Shown: one piece after another, positions 46,181-54,478 of the stretch | How the letters are laid out: each line of letters begins with the position of its first letter | Position numbering within the stretch: the first letter of the stretch is position 1 | Assembly: GCA_965243245.1 (NCBI GenBank) | Contig: OZ251536.1 | Coordinates: forward strand, 372,001-436,000 | From: JAYQKL01 sp965243245 | GTDB lineage: Bacteria; Pseudomonadota; Alphaproteobacteria; RS24 | DNA length: 64,000 nucleotides | Direction of reading: 5' to 3' | The notes under the pieces: generated by a model | What the model saw: only the letters and a program-made list of their open reading frames with translations | What the model was told of the DNA's origin: nothing | Databases searched by the model: none | Program-made: the position numbers and the translations under genes

Positions 46181-46196
46181 AAAACTTCCGCGGAAG
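46181..46196 (-). terminator. Possible weak terminator after metG
   Basis: On the minus strand CTTCCGCGGAAG is followed by TTTTG. The usable stem is only about four pairs, so this is a weak candidate for ending the rlpA-to-metG run. It lies in the 144-bp gap between metG and ntrY. Confidence 0.3.
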
Positions 46197-46206
46197 CAAC
46201 GCTAAA

Positions 46207-47757
46207 CTACGCTTCAAAACTTTCCTTTGAGTTTAACCGTGGAAAAACACCTATCGGTGTAGGCAGTTTATTGCCGCCTTTCAGCCGTCCAGTTTCACCT
46301 AGAAATTTGAAGTTTCTGTTATTTTTATCAATCAATAGGAAATCTAATAATTGATTAGCCCCTTTTGGCGTTATGGGTTGAAGAGCAATAGCGGCTTGGC
46401 GGATGATTTCGGCTGTAACATATAAAACGCTTTGCATACGACTCGGGTCTGTTGTTTTTAAAGCCCATGGTTCTTGCTCTGCAAAATAGCGGTTGGTCTC
46501 AGATACGAGGCGAATAATTTCAGCGACATACTCATGGATAGCCAAACTGCTCATATGCTTTTCACATTTTGCAAATAAACCATCTGCCTGTTTTAACAGT
46601 GCTAAATCCACATTTTGAAGCTCTGGGTTTTCTGGCAACAGACCCTCACAGTTTTTGTCAATCATGGATAGACTGCGCTGTGCCAAATTGCCTAAATTAT
46701 TGGCTAAATCAGCATTGACGCAAGCTATAATAGCCGCATCCGAAAACCGCCCATCACTGCCAAAATGCACCTCCCTCATAAAATAATACCGCACAGCTTC
46801 AACCCCATATTGTTCAACCAGATATTTGGGGTCCATTACATTCCCTGCCGATTTTGACATTTTTTCACCGCGCATAGTCAGAAAGCCATGCGCAAAAATT
46901 TGCTTCGGCAAAGGCAAACCAGCAGACATCAGAAAAGCTGGCCAGTAAACAGCATGAAAGCGCGTAATATCTTTGCCAATGACATGAAGCGATGCCGGCC
47001 AATACGCGCCCATATCATTCGGATAACCAAGGGCGGTCAGATAATTGGTTAAAGCATCTACCCAAACATAAATAACATGGGCGGGGTCATCAGGTACACT
47101 AACGCCCCAGTCAAAACTTGTCCGCGAAATCGAAAGATCATTAAGCCCCCTCTTGACGAAAGAAATAACCTCATTGCGCCGAGAGTCCGGCTGAATAAAA
47201 CGGGCTTGGGTTTCATAAAGGGCAAGTAGCTTTTCTTGATAGGCGGATAATTTGAAAAAATAGCTATCTTCTTCAACCCATTCTACTGGCGTTCCTGTCG
47301 GAGCTGTTTTATCACCTTGCTGATTTTCAACAAGCTCGTTTTCAGCATAAAAGGCTTCATCACGCACAGAATACCACCCCGCATAACTATCTTTGTAAAT
47401 ATCTCCATTAGCCTGCATTTTTGTCCAGATAGCTTTAACAGCCCTATCGTGTCGCGCCTCAGAGGTTCGGATAAAATCATCATGAGAACAGTCCAACATA
47501 GTAACCATGTTTTTAAAATGCGGGGTCATTTCATCGGCAAGCTCACGCGCTGTAAGTCCTTTGTCACGCGCTGTTTGGAACATTTTTTGTCCATGATCAT
47601 CTGTTCCGGTAACAAATTTAACATCGCGTCCGCCAAGTCGTTGAAAGCGGGCAATCACATCTGTCGCAATCGCCTCATAGGCATGCCCAATATGCGGCAA
47701 GCCATTGGGATATGAAATCGCTGTTGTGATGAAAAAAGGTGTCTTAGTGCCGCTCAT
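46207..47757 (-). CDS. metG: Methionyl-tRNA synthetase
   Basis: MetG charges tRNA-Met. The 516-residue protein has the class I HIGH motif (GLPHIGHAYEAIATD), the KMSKS motif (GEKMSKSAGNVMDP), and AWYSVRDEAFY- and WVDALTNYLTALG-like stretches typical of the short bacterial type that lacks the dimerisation domain. The start at 47757 is set by GAGGGA upstream and by the conserved FFITTAISYPNG; an extension to 47808 is less likely. It follows holB by 17 bp. Confidence 0.96.
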   Translation of the reverse strand: MSGTKTPFFITTAISYPNGLPHIGHAYEAIATDVIARFQRLGGRDVKFVTGTDDHGQKMFQTARDKGLTARELADEMTPHFKNMVTMLDCSHDDFIRTSEARHDRAVKAIWTKMQANGDIYKDSYAGWYSVRDEAFYAENELVENQQGDKTAPTGTPVEWVEEDSYFFKLSAYQEKLLALYETQARFIQPDSRRNEVISFVKRGLNDLSISRTSFDWGVSVPDDPAHVIYVWVDALTNYLTALGYPNDMGAYWPASLHVIGKDITRFHAVYWPAFLMSAGLPLPKQIFAHGFLTMRGEKMSKSAGNVMDPKYLVEQYGVEAVRYYFMREVHFGSDGRFSDAAIIACVNADLANNLGNLAQRSLSMIDKNCEGLLPENPELQNVDLALLKQADGLFAKCEKHMSSLAIHEYVAEIIRLVSETNRYFAEQEPWALKTTDPSRMQSVLYVTAEIIRQAAIALQPITPKGANQLLDFLLIDKNNRNFKFLGETGRLKGGNKLPTPIGVFPRLNSKESFEA

Positions 47758-47774
47758 AAATAATCCCTCAAGCT

Positions 47775-48881
47775 TTATTGAATTGTTTTTCGTATCGTTG
47801 AAAAACACTCAATAATAGTTTGCTTTTTATCAAGGTTCAACGTTTCGGATTGACGCAGCAATGTTGCGATCTTTTCCCACACATCAACCCATTGTTCAAG
47901 CGATGTTGTCGCTAAAAATCTTTGCACAAGAGCCGCCTCGCCTTCAAATAAAATAACACTATCCGATTGCATCGCCCCGGCGCGCGTAAGTGCATGGAGC
48001 CAATTACTTAAAAATAGCGCAAATAAAGCAAACTCTTTTTCATTCTGACGCTCTGCCATTCGCCCTGCAAAATCATGCAGTTTCACGCCATCAGGATGAG
48101 GCATTGTCACTAGCACATCTACCATATCTCTATAAATGTCAAGCCCGGATAAATCAGCCATCTGGAGTGCCTGCCCTATACTCCCTTGGGCTAAATAAGC
48201 CACCGCCTGCACAAGCTGTTCATCCAATTTGGGGCGCAAGCTTGTGAGTAAATTACCCACCCTCTCAGTAGCAAGCGTTTCCATTGGCATTTTCTGGCAG
48301 CGCGAGCCAATCGTATCCAAGAGGCGTCCCGGTTGATGAGAAACCAAAAAAAACATGGTTCTTGGTGATGGCTCCTCAAGCGTTTTTAAAATAGCGTTGG
48401 AAGCTTGTGGCGTCATATCCTCTGCACAATCAATGATGCAAACCCGCCATCTCCCCAAGCCTGAAGTCATCGTCATAAACTTTTTAAGCGCGCGCGCCGA
48501 TTCAATCGGAATATCTTTTTTGAAATCCTTTTTTTTCACATCAAAAGGGCGGTTCATAATAAACAAATCAGGATGAGCACCACTCTCAATCAAATGCACA
48601 GTTTTTGCATCAAACGCGTCAGATAACTGCGCCGTCGCTAAGTCTGGTTGAGTATTAGGCTTCAAAGATAGTAAAAATTTTGCCCCCTGATAAGCAAAGC
48701 TCGCTTTACCAATTCCCTTTTGTCCTGTCAACAGCCACCCATGATGCAATTTATTTTGCACAACCGCCTGTTTCAGCATTAAGCTTGTGCGTTCATGTCC
48801 AAGAAGTGTCTGGCACAAGCGCGGTGATAGCTCGCCATCAATGTCTATAAACTCATTTGCAAGCCCCTCATCTCCAGCCAT
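47775..48881 (-). CDS. holB: DNA polymerase III subunit delta'
   Basis: HolB is the stator of the sliding-clamp loader. The 368-residue protein has RPRLC-like N-terminal sequence (LSPRLCQTLLGHERTSLML), GWLLTGQKGIGKASFAYQGA as the Walker A-like loop, CIIDCAEDMTPQASNAILKT and LEEPSPRTMFFLVSH (sensor 1). It is 1 bp after the tmk stop (TGACATG), and metG follows: the common tmk-holB-metG order. Confidence 0.93.
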   Translation of the reverse strand: MAGDEGLANEFIDIDGELSPRLCQTLLGHERTSLMLKQAVVQNKLHHGWLLTGQKGIGKASFAYQGAKFLLSLKPNTQPDLATAQLSDAFDAKTVHLIESGAHPDLFIMNRPFDVKKKDFKKDIPIESARALKKFMTMTSGLGRWRVCIIDCAEDMTPQASNAILKTLEEPSPRTMFFLVSHQPGRLLDTIGSRCQKMPMETLATERVGNLLTSLRPKLDEQLVQAVAYLAQGSIGQALQMADLSGLDIYRDMVDVLVTMPHPDGVKLHDFAGRMAERQNEKEFALFALFLSNWLHALTRAGAMQSDSVILFEGEAALVQRFLATTSLEQWVDVWEKIATLLRQSETLNLDKKQTIIECFSTIRKTIQ

Positions 48882-48882
48882 G

Positions 48883-49512
48883 TCAGAGCTCCATTAATTT
48901 TTGTTGAACATGAGCCAAAACAATAGCGGCAATTGTTTCAACGTCTTTTGAAGCATCAATAATAATAAATCGCTCAGCTTCGCGCGCGGCGAGGTCAAGA
49001 AAGCCTGTGCGTATTTTTTGATGATACGCCAAGCCTTTTTGTTCAAACCGAGTCTCACCGCCGCGCACTTTAGCACGCGCAAGACCAATTTCTGCTGGTA
49101 AATCCAGTATGAATGTCAGGTCTGGAATGGTATCGCCAATAATCAGTGCCTGCAATTGATCAATAGTCTTAAGTCCAACCTCGCCTGCAATACCTTGATA
49201 GACGCGTGTCGAGTCCATAAAGCGGTCACATAAAACCCAACATCCAGCATCTAGTTTGGGGCGGATCATTTCAGCAAGATGAACCTCCCTATCTGCCAGC
49301 ATGAGCAGTGCTTCTGCCATCGCAGACCAGCGGTCAATATCACCCGTTACCAATAATTTTCTAAGCAACATCCCGCGCTCAGTGCCGCCCGGCTGTCGGG
49401 TTTTTGCGACCTCAACCCCGGCCGCGCTCAGCTTAGCAGAAAGTAACTTAATTTGGGTAGACTTGCCAACGCCCTCACCGCCTTCAAAAGTTATAAACCG
49501 GGCGGAGTACAT
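48883..49512 (-). CDS. tmk: Thymidylate kinase
   Basis: Tmk phosphorylates dTMP to dTDP. The 209-residue protein has the P-loop ITFEGGEGVGKSTQIKLL, the RQPGGTERG substrate loop (DRX-type dTMP site), CDRFMDSTRVYQG and a lid region with Arg (ARAKVRGGETRFE). It lies 2 bp after the carboxypeptidase gene and 1 bp before holB, in a tight operon. Confidence 0.96.
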   Translation of the reverse strand: MYSARFITFEGGEGVGKSTQIKLLSAKLSAAGVEVAKTRQPGGTERGMLLRKLLVTGDIDRWSAMAEALLMLADREVHLAEMIRPKLDAGCWVLCDRFMDSTRVYQGIAGEVGLKTIDQLQALIIGDTIPDLTFILDLPAEIGLARAKVRGGETRFEQKGLAYHQKIRTGFLDLAAREAERFIIIDASKDVETIAAIVLAHVQQKLMEL

Positions 49513-49514
49513 TT

Positions 49515-50660
49515 TTAATCCCCAAACATTAAATAAGCCAATGCAGATAAGGCCCGCGAAAAAGTTCCCTCGCGCTTAACACTTGCTGAAACCACCAGAG
49601 GCACTTCTTGCGTCTCAATGCTAGGCACTGTCACCCGCAATGTTCCAACAATGGTTCCCTTTTCAATTGGCGTCATAAGCGGCTTCTCATAAGTCGCCGT
49701 CACAACCATTTTGCGCTTCCCGCGATGAGGTAAAAGAACTTTAAAATCTCTTTGCGGTGACAATCCGACTGTAGAAAACGTGCCCTGCCAAACAGGTGCG
49801 CGCAAAATCACCTCATCAGCGTGCGCCAAAAGCTCGCTTGAAAAAGCTCGAAAGCCCCAATTTATCAATCTATTTGCTTCTCGTGCGCGGTCTTTTTTGG
49901 ACTCAAGCCCATTCAGAACCAAAATCAAACGGCGTCCATTTTGTTCAGACGAGGCAATCAACCCATAGCCAGAATCCTCTGTATGTCCTGTTTTGAGGCC
50001 ATCCGCCCCAATGCCCGCATATAATAATGGATTACGATTTGATTGCGTTATACCGTTCCATGTAAAGTCACGCTCGCCAAACATGCCATAATATTGGGGA
50101 AAGTGCTTAATCAGATGACCCGCAAGAATAGACAAATCCCGCGGGGTCATTTTATGCTCAGGGTCGGGCCATCCGGTCGCGTTTTTAAATGAAGAATTGA
50201 CCATCCCCATATCCTGCGCCCGTTCCGTCATCATTTGCGCAAATGTTTCTTCACTGCCGCCCAGCCCCTCTGCCAGAACAATGCTCGCATCATTGCCAGA
50301 CTGAATGATAACACCGCGTAGTAAATCCTCAACAGAGACCTTTGATCTCGCCTTTAAAAACATCGTCGAGCCACCCGATTTAGCCCCGCCGCGCCGCCAA
50401 GCATTATCACTCACTCTAAAAGTCTCATCAAGCGTGATACGGTTTTCCTCAAGTGCTTCAAACACCATCAGCACAGTCATCAGCTTACTCATGCTGGCGG
50501 GTGACATTAAAGTATCGGCATTTTTTTTATAAATAATAATGCCGCTATCCGCGTCCACTAATAAAGCATAATGGGCGCGCGACTCAATGGCTTTTGCGGC
50601 TGTTAATCCGCTTAATGTTAAAAATGTAATGCTCAATAATAAAAATAAAAACCGTATCAT
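49515..50660 (-). CDS. D-alanyl-D-alanine carboxypeptidase (penicillin-binding protein 5/6 type)
   Basis: This enzyme trims the terminal D-Ala of peptidoglycan pentapeptides. The 381-residue protein has a signal peptide (about 1-24), the serine-protease-like motifs S56-M-S-K59 (SPASMSKLM), SGND (SxN) and KTG (DGLKTGHTEDSGYGL), a C-terminal PBP5-type beta domain and a C-terminal amphipathic anchor. It is a DacA/DacC homologue. It lies between rlpA (upstream) and tmk, consistent with a cell-envelope-led operon. Confidence 0.94.
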   Translation of the reverse strand: MIRFLFLLLSITFLTLSGLTAAKAIESRAHYALLVDADSGIIIYKKNADTLMSPASMSKLMTVLMVFEALEENRITLDETFRVSDNAWRRGGAKSGGSTMFLKARSKVSVEDLLRGVIIQSGNDASIVLAEGLGGSEETFAQMMTERAQDMGMVNSSFKNATGWPDPEHKMTPRDLSILAGHLIKHFPQYYGMFGERDFTWNGITQSNRNPLLYAGIGADGLKTGHTEDSGYGLIASSEQNGRRLILVLNGLESKKDRAREANRLINWGFRAFSSELLAHADEVILRAPVWQGTFSTVGLSPQRDFKVLLPHRGKRKMVVTATYEKPLMTPIEKGTIVGTLRVTVPSIETQEVPLVVSASVKREGTFSRALSALAYLMFGD

Positions 50661-50673
50661 CTCCCCTGCTCTC

Positions 50674-51582
50674 CTATTCTTCAGTAATATAGTTATCTTG
50701 GTGACCGCGTGTCAGGACTTTATCAGCAATTTCGCGTGCGTCAAAACGCGATGCAACAGGGCCAATACGAACTCTGAAAAGGTCAACCCCGCCGTTAAAA
50801 ACAGGCGCGATCTCAACCTCACCAAGACCCTGCATTTTTAAAGCCAAAGCCTGAGCACTCGTTTGCTGGCTGAACACACCAACCTGAACATAATAAGATT
50901 TATCAACTAAAACTTTTGGTCGCCGTCTTCCATCATTATTTAAATCAACTGTCGTCACCTCTTTTTTAGGCGCGGCGTTGACATATTTAATCGCGGCGGG
51001 TGTTGAGGGCTTATCTAGGAAATAGCTTTTGGGCTCAGTGCCAGAAATAAGATTTCCGCGATTGTCATAAAGGGGTGCTTTGCGTAAATATTTAACCCTT
51101 ACACGTATTGTCCCCTTTTGTTTAAAGTCCAAAAGCTCTGCGGCCCGCTTTGAGAGGTCAATTTCTCGGTTTTTCTTGAAAGGCCCGCGATCATTAATTC
51201 TGACAACCAGTGAGCGTCCGTTTTCTAAATTAATCACCTTGGCCATAACCGGCATGGGCAAGGTCGGATGAGCGGCCGTAATTAGGTTCATATCAAAGAT
51301 TTCTCCATTAGCCGTCCGGCGTCCTTGAAAATTGGGGCCATACCAACTCGCAATTCCTTTTTGGTCATAGCGCGTGTTCTCACTTGGATAATACCAATCC
51401 CCCGCAATTTGGTAGGGCGTCCCAACTTTATACACGCCGCCTGCGGCAGTGCGGCGAGACTGTTTTGCCAATTCTGCCCCAAATTGCAGTTCTGAGCATC
51501 CAACCAGCAAAAAGCTGAGAAGCAATCCACTGGCTATTTTTTGTAGTGGTAATATAAAAAATATCTTATGGTCGGGAAGCAT
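50674..51582 (-). CDS. rlpA: RlpA-type septal lytic transglycosylase with SPOR domain
   Basis: RlpA cleaves denuded peptidoglycan at the division septum. The 302-residue protein starts with a lipoprotein signal whose lipobox is LLVGC (Cys29), then the double-psi beta-barrel (GIASWYGPNFQGRRTANGE, MPVMAKVINLENGRSLVVRI, NDRGPFKKNREIDLSKRAA) and a C-terminal SPOR domain (YYVQVGVFSQQTSAQALALK) that binds septal glycan. It is the first gene of the rlpA-dac-tmk-holB-metG run. Confidence 0.94.
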   Translation of the reverse strand: MLPDHKIFFILPLQKIASGLLLSFLLVGCSELQFGAELAKQSRRTAAGGVYKVGTPYQIAGDWYYPSENTRYDQKGIASWYGPNFQGRRTANGEIFDMNLITAAHPTLPMPVMAKVINLENGRSLVVRINDRGPFKKNREIDLSKRAAELLDFKQKGTIRVRVKYLRKAPLYDNRGNLISGTEPKSYFLDKPSTPAAIKYVNAAPKKEVTTVDLNNDGRRRPKVLVDKSYYVQVGVFSQQTSAQALALKMQGLGEVEIAPVFNGGVDLFRVRIGPVASRFDAREIADKVLTRGHQDNYITEE

Positions 51583-51694
51583 CTAGTTGCTTTTCTATAA
51601 GTTTACAAAACTAGTCTGAGGTTAAAGAGATTCGCCTATATATACTGCTAAAGATTATCTTATTAAAGACAGAGAAAAATAACCTAAATCCAGC

Positions 51695-51736
51695 ATGGCT
51701 TAAATAGGCTGGCTTAAATAGGATGGTTTAAATAAT
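51695..51736. repeat. 14-bp tandem repeat upstream of rlpA
   Basis: Three tandem copies of a 14-bp unit, ATGGCTTAAATAGG, then CTGGCTTAAATAGG and ATGGTTTAAATAAT. They lie about 115 bp upstream of the rlpA start, where promoter sequences would be expected. Confidence 0.7.
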
Positions 51737-51809
51737 CGTCATGCTCTCCTTGCATTTTCAGATACATGAGATATAAGGCTTCCATTATTCGGGCACTATT
51801 CGGAGTGGT

Positions 51810-51985
51810 TGACGCTATAAGGGCTTGGTGAGTGATAACGAACCTTAGCCCGCCTAGCGGTAAGGCTGATAAGAGTATGGATACAATGGTGTTTGCATTT
51901 TAGGTTAATATTTTTAAGTTAGCACACTGGAGAGGTGGCTGACGCTATAAGGGCTTGGTGAGTGATAACGAACCTTAGCCCGCCT
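51810..51985. repeat. Two 46-bp direct repeats with hairpin, next to tRNA-Ser
   Basis: Identical 46-bp blocks at 51810-51855 and 51940-51985 start exactly 130 bp apart. Each contains GGGCTTGGT (51821-51829, 51951-51959) facing ACCTTAGCCC, giving a hairpin with a small bulge. The sequence before the second copy, GGAGAGGTGGCTGA (51929-51942), is identical to the first 14 nt of the tRNA-Ser gene at 52056, and the bases before it are also similar. This looks like repeated duplication of a segment that included the tRNA 5' end. The stretch 51583-52055 holds no gene apart from these repeats. Confidence 0.75.
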
Positions 51986-52055
51986 TGTGGTTTTAGTGGT
52001 AAGGGCTGTTTTGGGCATAAATAAAATAGCTGGTCTAATTTCAGGCTAGCATTGT

Positions 52056-52145
52056 GGAGAGGTGGCTGAGTGGTTTAAAGCGGCGGTCTTGAAAACCGTT
52101 GAGCGTTTGCGCGCTCCGGGGGTTCGAATCCCTCCCTCTCTGCCA
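52056..52145 (+). tRNA. tRNA-Ser (anticodon UGA)
   Basis: The 90-nt class II tRNA has acceptor stem GGAGAGG paired with CCTCTCT, the anticodon loop in GGTCTTGAAAACC (UGA), a long variable arm (GAGCGTTTGCGCGCTC), T arm GGGGTTCGAATCCC, discriminator G and encoded CCA. The 298 bp that follow (52146-52443) show no gene that I can support. Confidence 0.96.
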
Positions 52146-52443
52146 TTATATTGTGCGGGGTTTATCCTAAGCAAAATAGAACTTTCCGTTATATGGCAAG
52201 TATTTCTCGAATACGCGCGGTGGTGCGCTTAATTTGGCGCGAGCCTATTCTATGACGCCGCCACCTGACTTATTGTCAAGATGGTAGTTTGATGATGGCA
52301 GGTGCTACTGTCGCTTAGTGAGAGGTTGCTTAAGCCCCGAAATTAGACCCAGAACTAGACCAACCTTGACAACTTACAAAACCTGAGGGCACTATAAGAT
52401 AATATAAAAAGGGGTTTAATTACTAAAAAGAAAGAAAACAATC

Positions 52444-52692
52444 ATGGCTCAACTTACAATGGTAGACTTTAGAAACGGTTTAGACGATATGCTCAATGCG
52501 GCAAGAAATGCTGGACATCGCCGTGTCAGGATTATTTCTTTGGATTTGCACAATAAAATGGGCGCAAGTAACCGTATGCCAATGGCTTGCAATGCTATGT
52601 ATCAAAAGCAAAAATCTATAGGCGGTAAAATAATCCATAAACCGAAAAGCGGTTTCTCCTCTACGCTTGAAATTGAATACCCCTTAAAATGA
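52444..52692 (+). CDS. Small hypothetical protein
   Basis: An 82-residue basic protein, not assigned to a named family. It has a helical start (DFRNGLDDMLNAARNAG), then RRVRIISLDLHNKMG, then RMPMACNAMYQKQ and a beta-like end STLEIEYPLK. The RMP-x-C-x2-M stretch and overall pattern recall small proteins sometimes found before HNH endonuclease genes, but no such gene follows here. The ribosome-binding site is weak (AAAGAAAG). It stands alone downstream of tRNA-Ser in accessory DNA. The 235 bp after it hold nothing I can name. Confidence 0.6.
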   Translation: MAQLTMVDFRNGLDDMLNAARNAGHRRVRIISLDLHNKMGASNRMPMACNAMYQKQKSIGGKIIHKPKSGFSSTLEIEYPLK

Positions 52693-52927
52693 GTATCGCA
52701 ATTCATTCTGACAGTGACCTGAGGCTAAATATTCTAATAATTTGTGATATTTTTGCAGTAATCCGCACAAACCAAGACATTCAAGCCATCCAAACCATTG
52801 ATTAGCGTCTATAAACCTACCTCTCATCCTCTTTATTTATTTTTAGGATATAATTTTCTTGCTAACTGTTAATTAAGCGCATAAAAAAAATGAGACTGTA
52901 AATAAAAATAAGAGGGAGACAGTTGAA

Positions 52928-53224
52928 ATGTTAAATGATCTTGAACATGCAAATACGGAGCATGCTAATATGGAGCATATGAATATGCGGGCGGTTATTT
53001 TCGAAGAAGATGGTTTTTTGGTGGCACAATGCCTTGAAAAAAAGATTGTTACAGATACCGAGGATGGCAAAATTGAAACCTTACTCACTGACCTGCTTTT
53101 TCAAATTGAGTTGAATCAAAAAATAGCAATTCCCCCTGCTTCGCAAAAATGGCATGATATGTGGGAAACAGCGCAGGAATTACGTGTAATCGGTGAAGAT
53201 TTGAACATTCGTCAGGTCGCTTAG
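52928..53224 (+). CDS. HicB-like small protein (possible antitoxin)
   Basis: A 98-residue protein. Residues about 20-70 (MRAVIFEEDGFLVAQCLEKK, then LLTDLLFQIELNQ) match the RNase-H-like fold of HicB-family antitoxins, followed by IPPASQKWHDMWE, a tail seen in stand-alone HicB relatives. The N-terminus is an in-frame 15-bp triplication (EHANT-EHANM-EHMNM), with extra Met codons that could serve as starts, the last at 52985. Its stop overlaps the next gene's GTG by one base (TAGTG), suggesting a coupled pair. Confidence 0.65.
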   Translation: MLNDLEHANTEHANMEHMNMRAVIFEEDGFLVAQCLEKKIVTDTEDGKIETLLTDLLFQIELNQKIAIPPASQKWHDMWETAQELRVIGEDLNIRQVA

Positions 53225-53436
53225 TGGCCGTCCCTTTTGGGAGTCATCCGACCCTTCGTCAATACCTTGACTATTTAAGAAAACAAGGCTTTTTATCTTT
53301 TAAACTTCCCGTTTTTCAAAAAATACTCAATAAAAAATATCTCATGACACCCGTTCTTGCATATAATTATCTATCAGCGATAGCCATTAGCACCAAACAG
53401 CCTTCCATATCAATCACACTTAACGCACCCATCTGA
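53224..53436 (+). CDS. Small partner of the HicB-like gene, unrecognised
   Basis: A 70-residue product with a GTG start overlapping the previous stop. Its first 23 residues (VPFGSHPTLRQYLDYLRKQG) resemble short proteins that I recall following HicB-like genes. The rest is Lys/Ile/Leu-rich and shows no HicA signature (the GSHH-type active site is missing). It may be a diverged toxin, a truncated gene, or a frameshifted end of one. Confidence 0.45.
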   Translation: MAVPFGSHPTLRQYLDYLRKQGFLSFKLPVFQKILNKKYLMTPVLAYNYLSAIAISTKQPSISITLNAPI

Positions 53437-53617
53437 TTCACCAGATTTAATTTAGTTTTCTGTGGATAGATATTCAAATCTCGTTAACTAATCTTGACTC
53501 TTTTTAAAGCTAGCCTAGGCTATATTTTCTACTGGCTCAAAAACAATAATTCGAGACGCAATAACGAGCTTCGTTAATACAGTAACACGAGTATATAAGC
53601 ACTCGCTTTTGATGCAG

Positions 53618-53745
53618 ACTCTCAACGGTTTTGCTGCGCGAGACACCTCAAGATTTAGCCAAGCGCATCTTGAGAGAGTATCAGGTTTTACCTTTTTGCT
53701 TTAAGTAATCATGGAGGGGGGGCGACTCTTTGTAGTCGCCCTTTT
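53618..53745 (+). ncRNA. Candidate structured RNA ending at a terminator
   Basis: This gene-free stretch (53437-53760) contains nested inverted repeats: ACTCTC (53618-53623) with GAGAGT further on, CTCAAGAT (53647-53654) with ATCTTGAG (53667-53674), then a strong terminator hairpin. A small inverted repeat TAACGA-GCT-TCGTTA lies at 53562-53576 before it. It could be a small RNA gene or merely the 3' region of the HicB-like pair. No known RNA family was recognised. Confidence 0.35.
53720..53745 (+). terminator. Strong intrinsic terminator
   Basis: GGGCGACT (53720-53727) and AGTCGCCC (53734-53741) form a perfect 8-bp GC-rich stem with a 6-base loop, followed by TTTT. The orientation is plus, so it ends transcripts from the small-gene region just before the convergent SDR gene stops. 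Confidence 0.88.
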
Positions 53746-53760
53746 CTGATTTGCCCGCCT

Positions 53761-54426
53761 CTAAAGACGCCCGCGCACCGGAATGAGTGCACCGTGAATA
53801 GCCCTTGCCTCTTCTGATACCAAAAATCCGATAATTTTCGCCAAATCCATTGGCACCACCCAATGACTATAATCGGCATCTGGCATGTCTTGGCGGTTAA
53901 GCGGTGTGTCAAGAATACTCGGCAAAACAGCATTAATGCGAATTTCTGTATCCGTAACTTCTGCCGCCAGCCCTTCTGTTAGTCTTGAAACAGCCGATTT
54001 TGAAGCCGTATAAGAGGCCATCCCTGCCCCCGCCCGCTCTGTCGCGCCCGCGCCAATATTCACAATCGCGCCTTGCGCCGAAAGATTCGGCAAAATAGCT
54101 TTGCACATATTCAAACAAGTTTTGAGATTAATATCCCACATCCGCTCCCACGTCTGTGCAGAGCCATCAGCGACACTCTCCCAAACAAACCCACCAGCAA
54201 CATTAACCAACGCATCAACCGCGCCCGTTTTAGAGATAATCGCCTCAGCCTGTTTAGCATCGGTCAAATCAACCCCCCCAAAAAAATTTGTAAAGCCCTT
54301 AAAGTCACCAGAAGTTGGGGCATAATCTACACCCGTGACCCGCCATCCTTGACTGCTCAAATGCGCGCTGACAGCCGCGCCAAGCACACCACTCGCACCC
54401 GTAATAATAGCTATTTTATCGCTCAT
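53761..54426 (-). CDS. Short-chain dehydrogenase/reductase
   Basis: A classical SDR of 221 residues using NAD(P). It has the cofactor motif TGASGVLGAAVS (residues 9-20), NVAG (75-78) and the catalytic Y139-T-A-S-K143. The usual catalytic Ser region reads NIGAGA, so the Ser is not obvious. The start at 54426 begins the conserved DKIAIITGASG; the frame is open further up, into the carotenoid oxygenase gene. It lies 52 bp after that gene on the same strand and may oxidise or reduce a product of it. Confidence 0.9.
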   Translation of the reverse strand: MSDKIAIITGASGVLGAAVSAHLSSQGWRVTGVDYAPTSGDFKGFTNFFGGVDLTDAKQAEAIISKTGAVDALVNVAGGFVWESVADGSAQTWERMWDINLKTCLNMCKAILPNLSAQGAIVNIGAGATERAGAGMASYTASKSAVSRLTEGLAAEVTDTEIRINAVLPSILDTPLNRQDMPDADYSHWVVPMDLAKIIGFLVSEEARAIHGALIPVRGRL

Positions 54427-54478
54427 AATATTTCTATTTTCTTCATCATATATGTCGCTTCGCGCAATTTTGCGCCGA

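Noticed and set aside
51810..51985. CRISPR array
   Set aside because: Only two repeats, 130 bp apart, with no cas genes.
51583..52443. Insertion sequence or integrated element at tRNA-Ser
   Set aside because: No transposase or integrase frame and no copy of the tRNA 3' end downstream.
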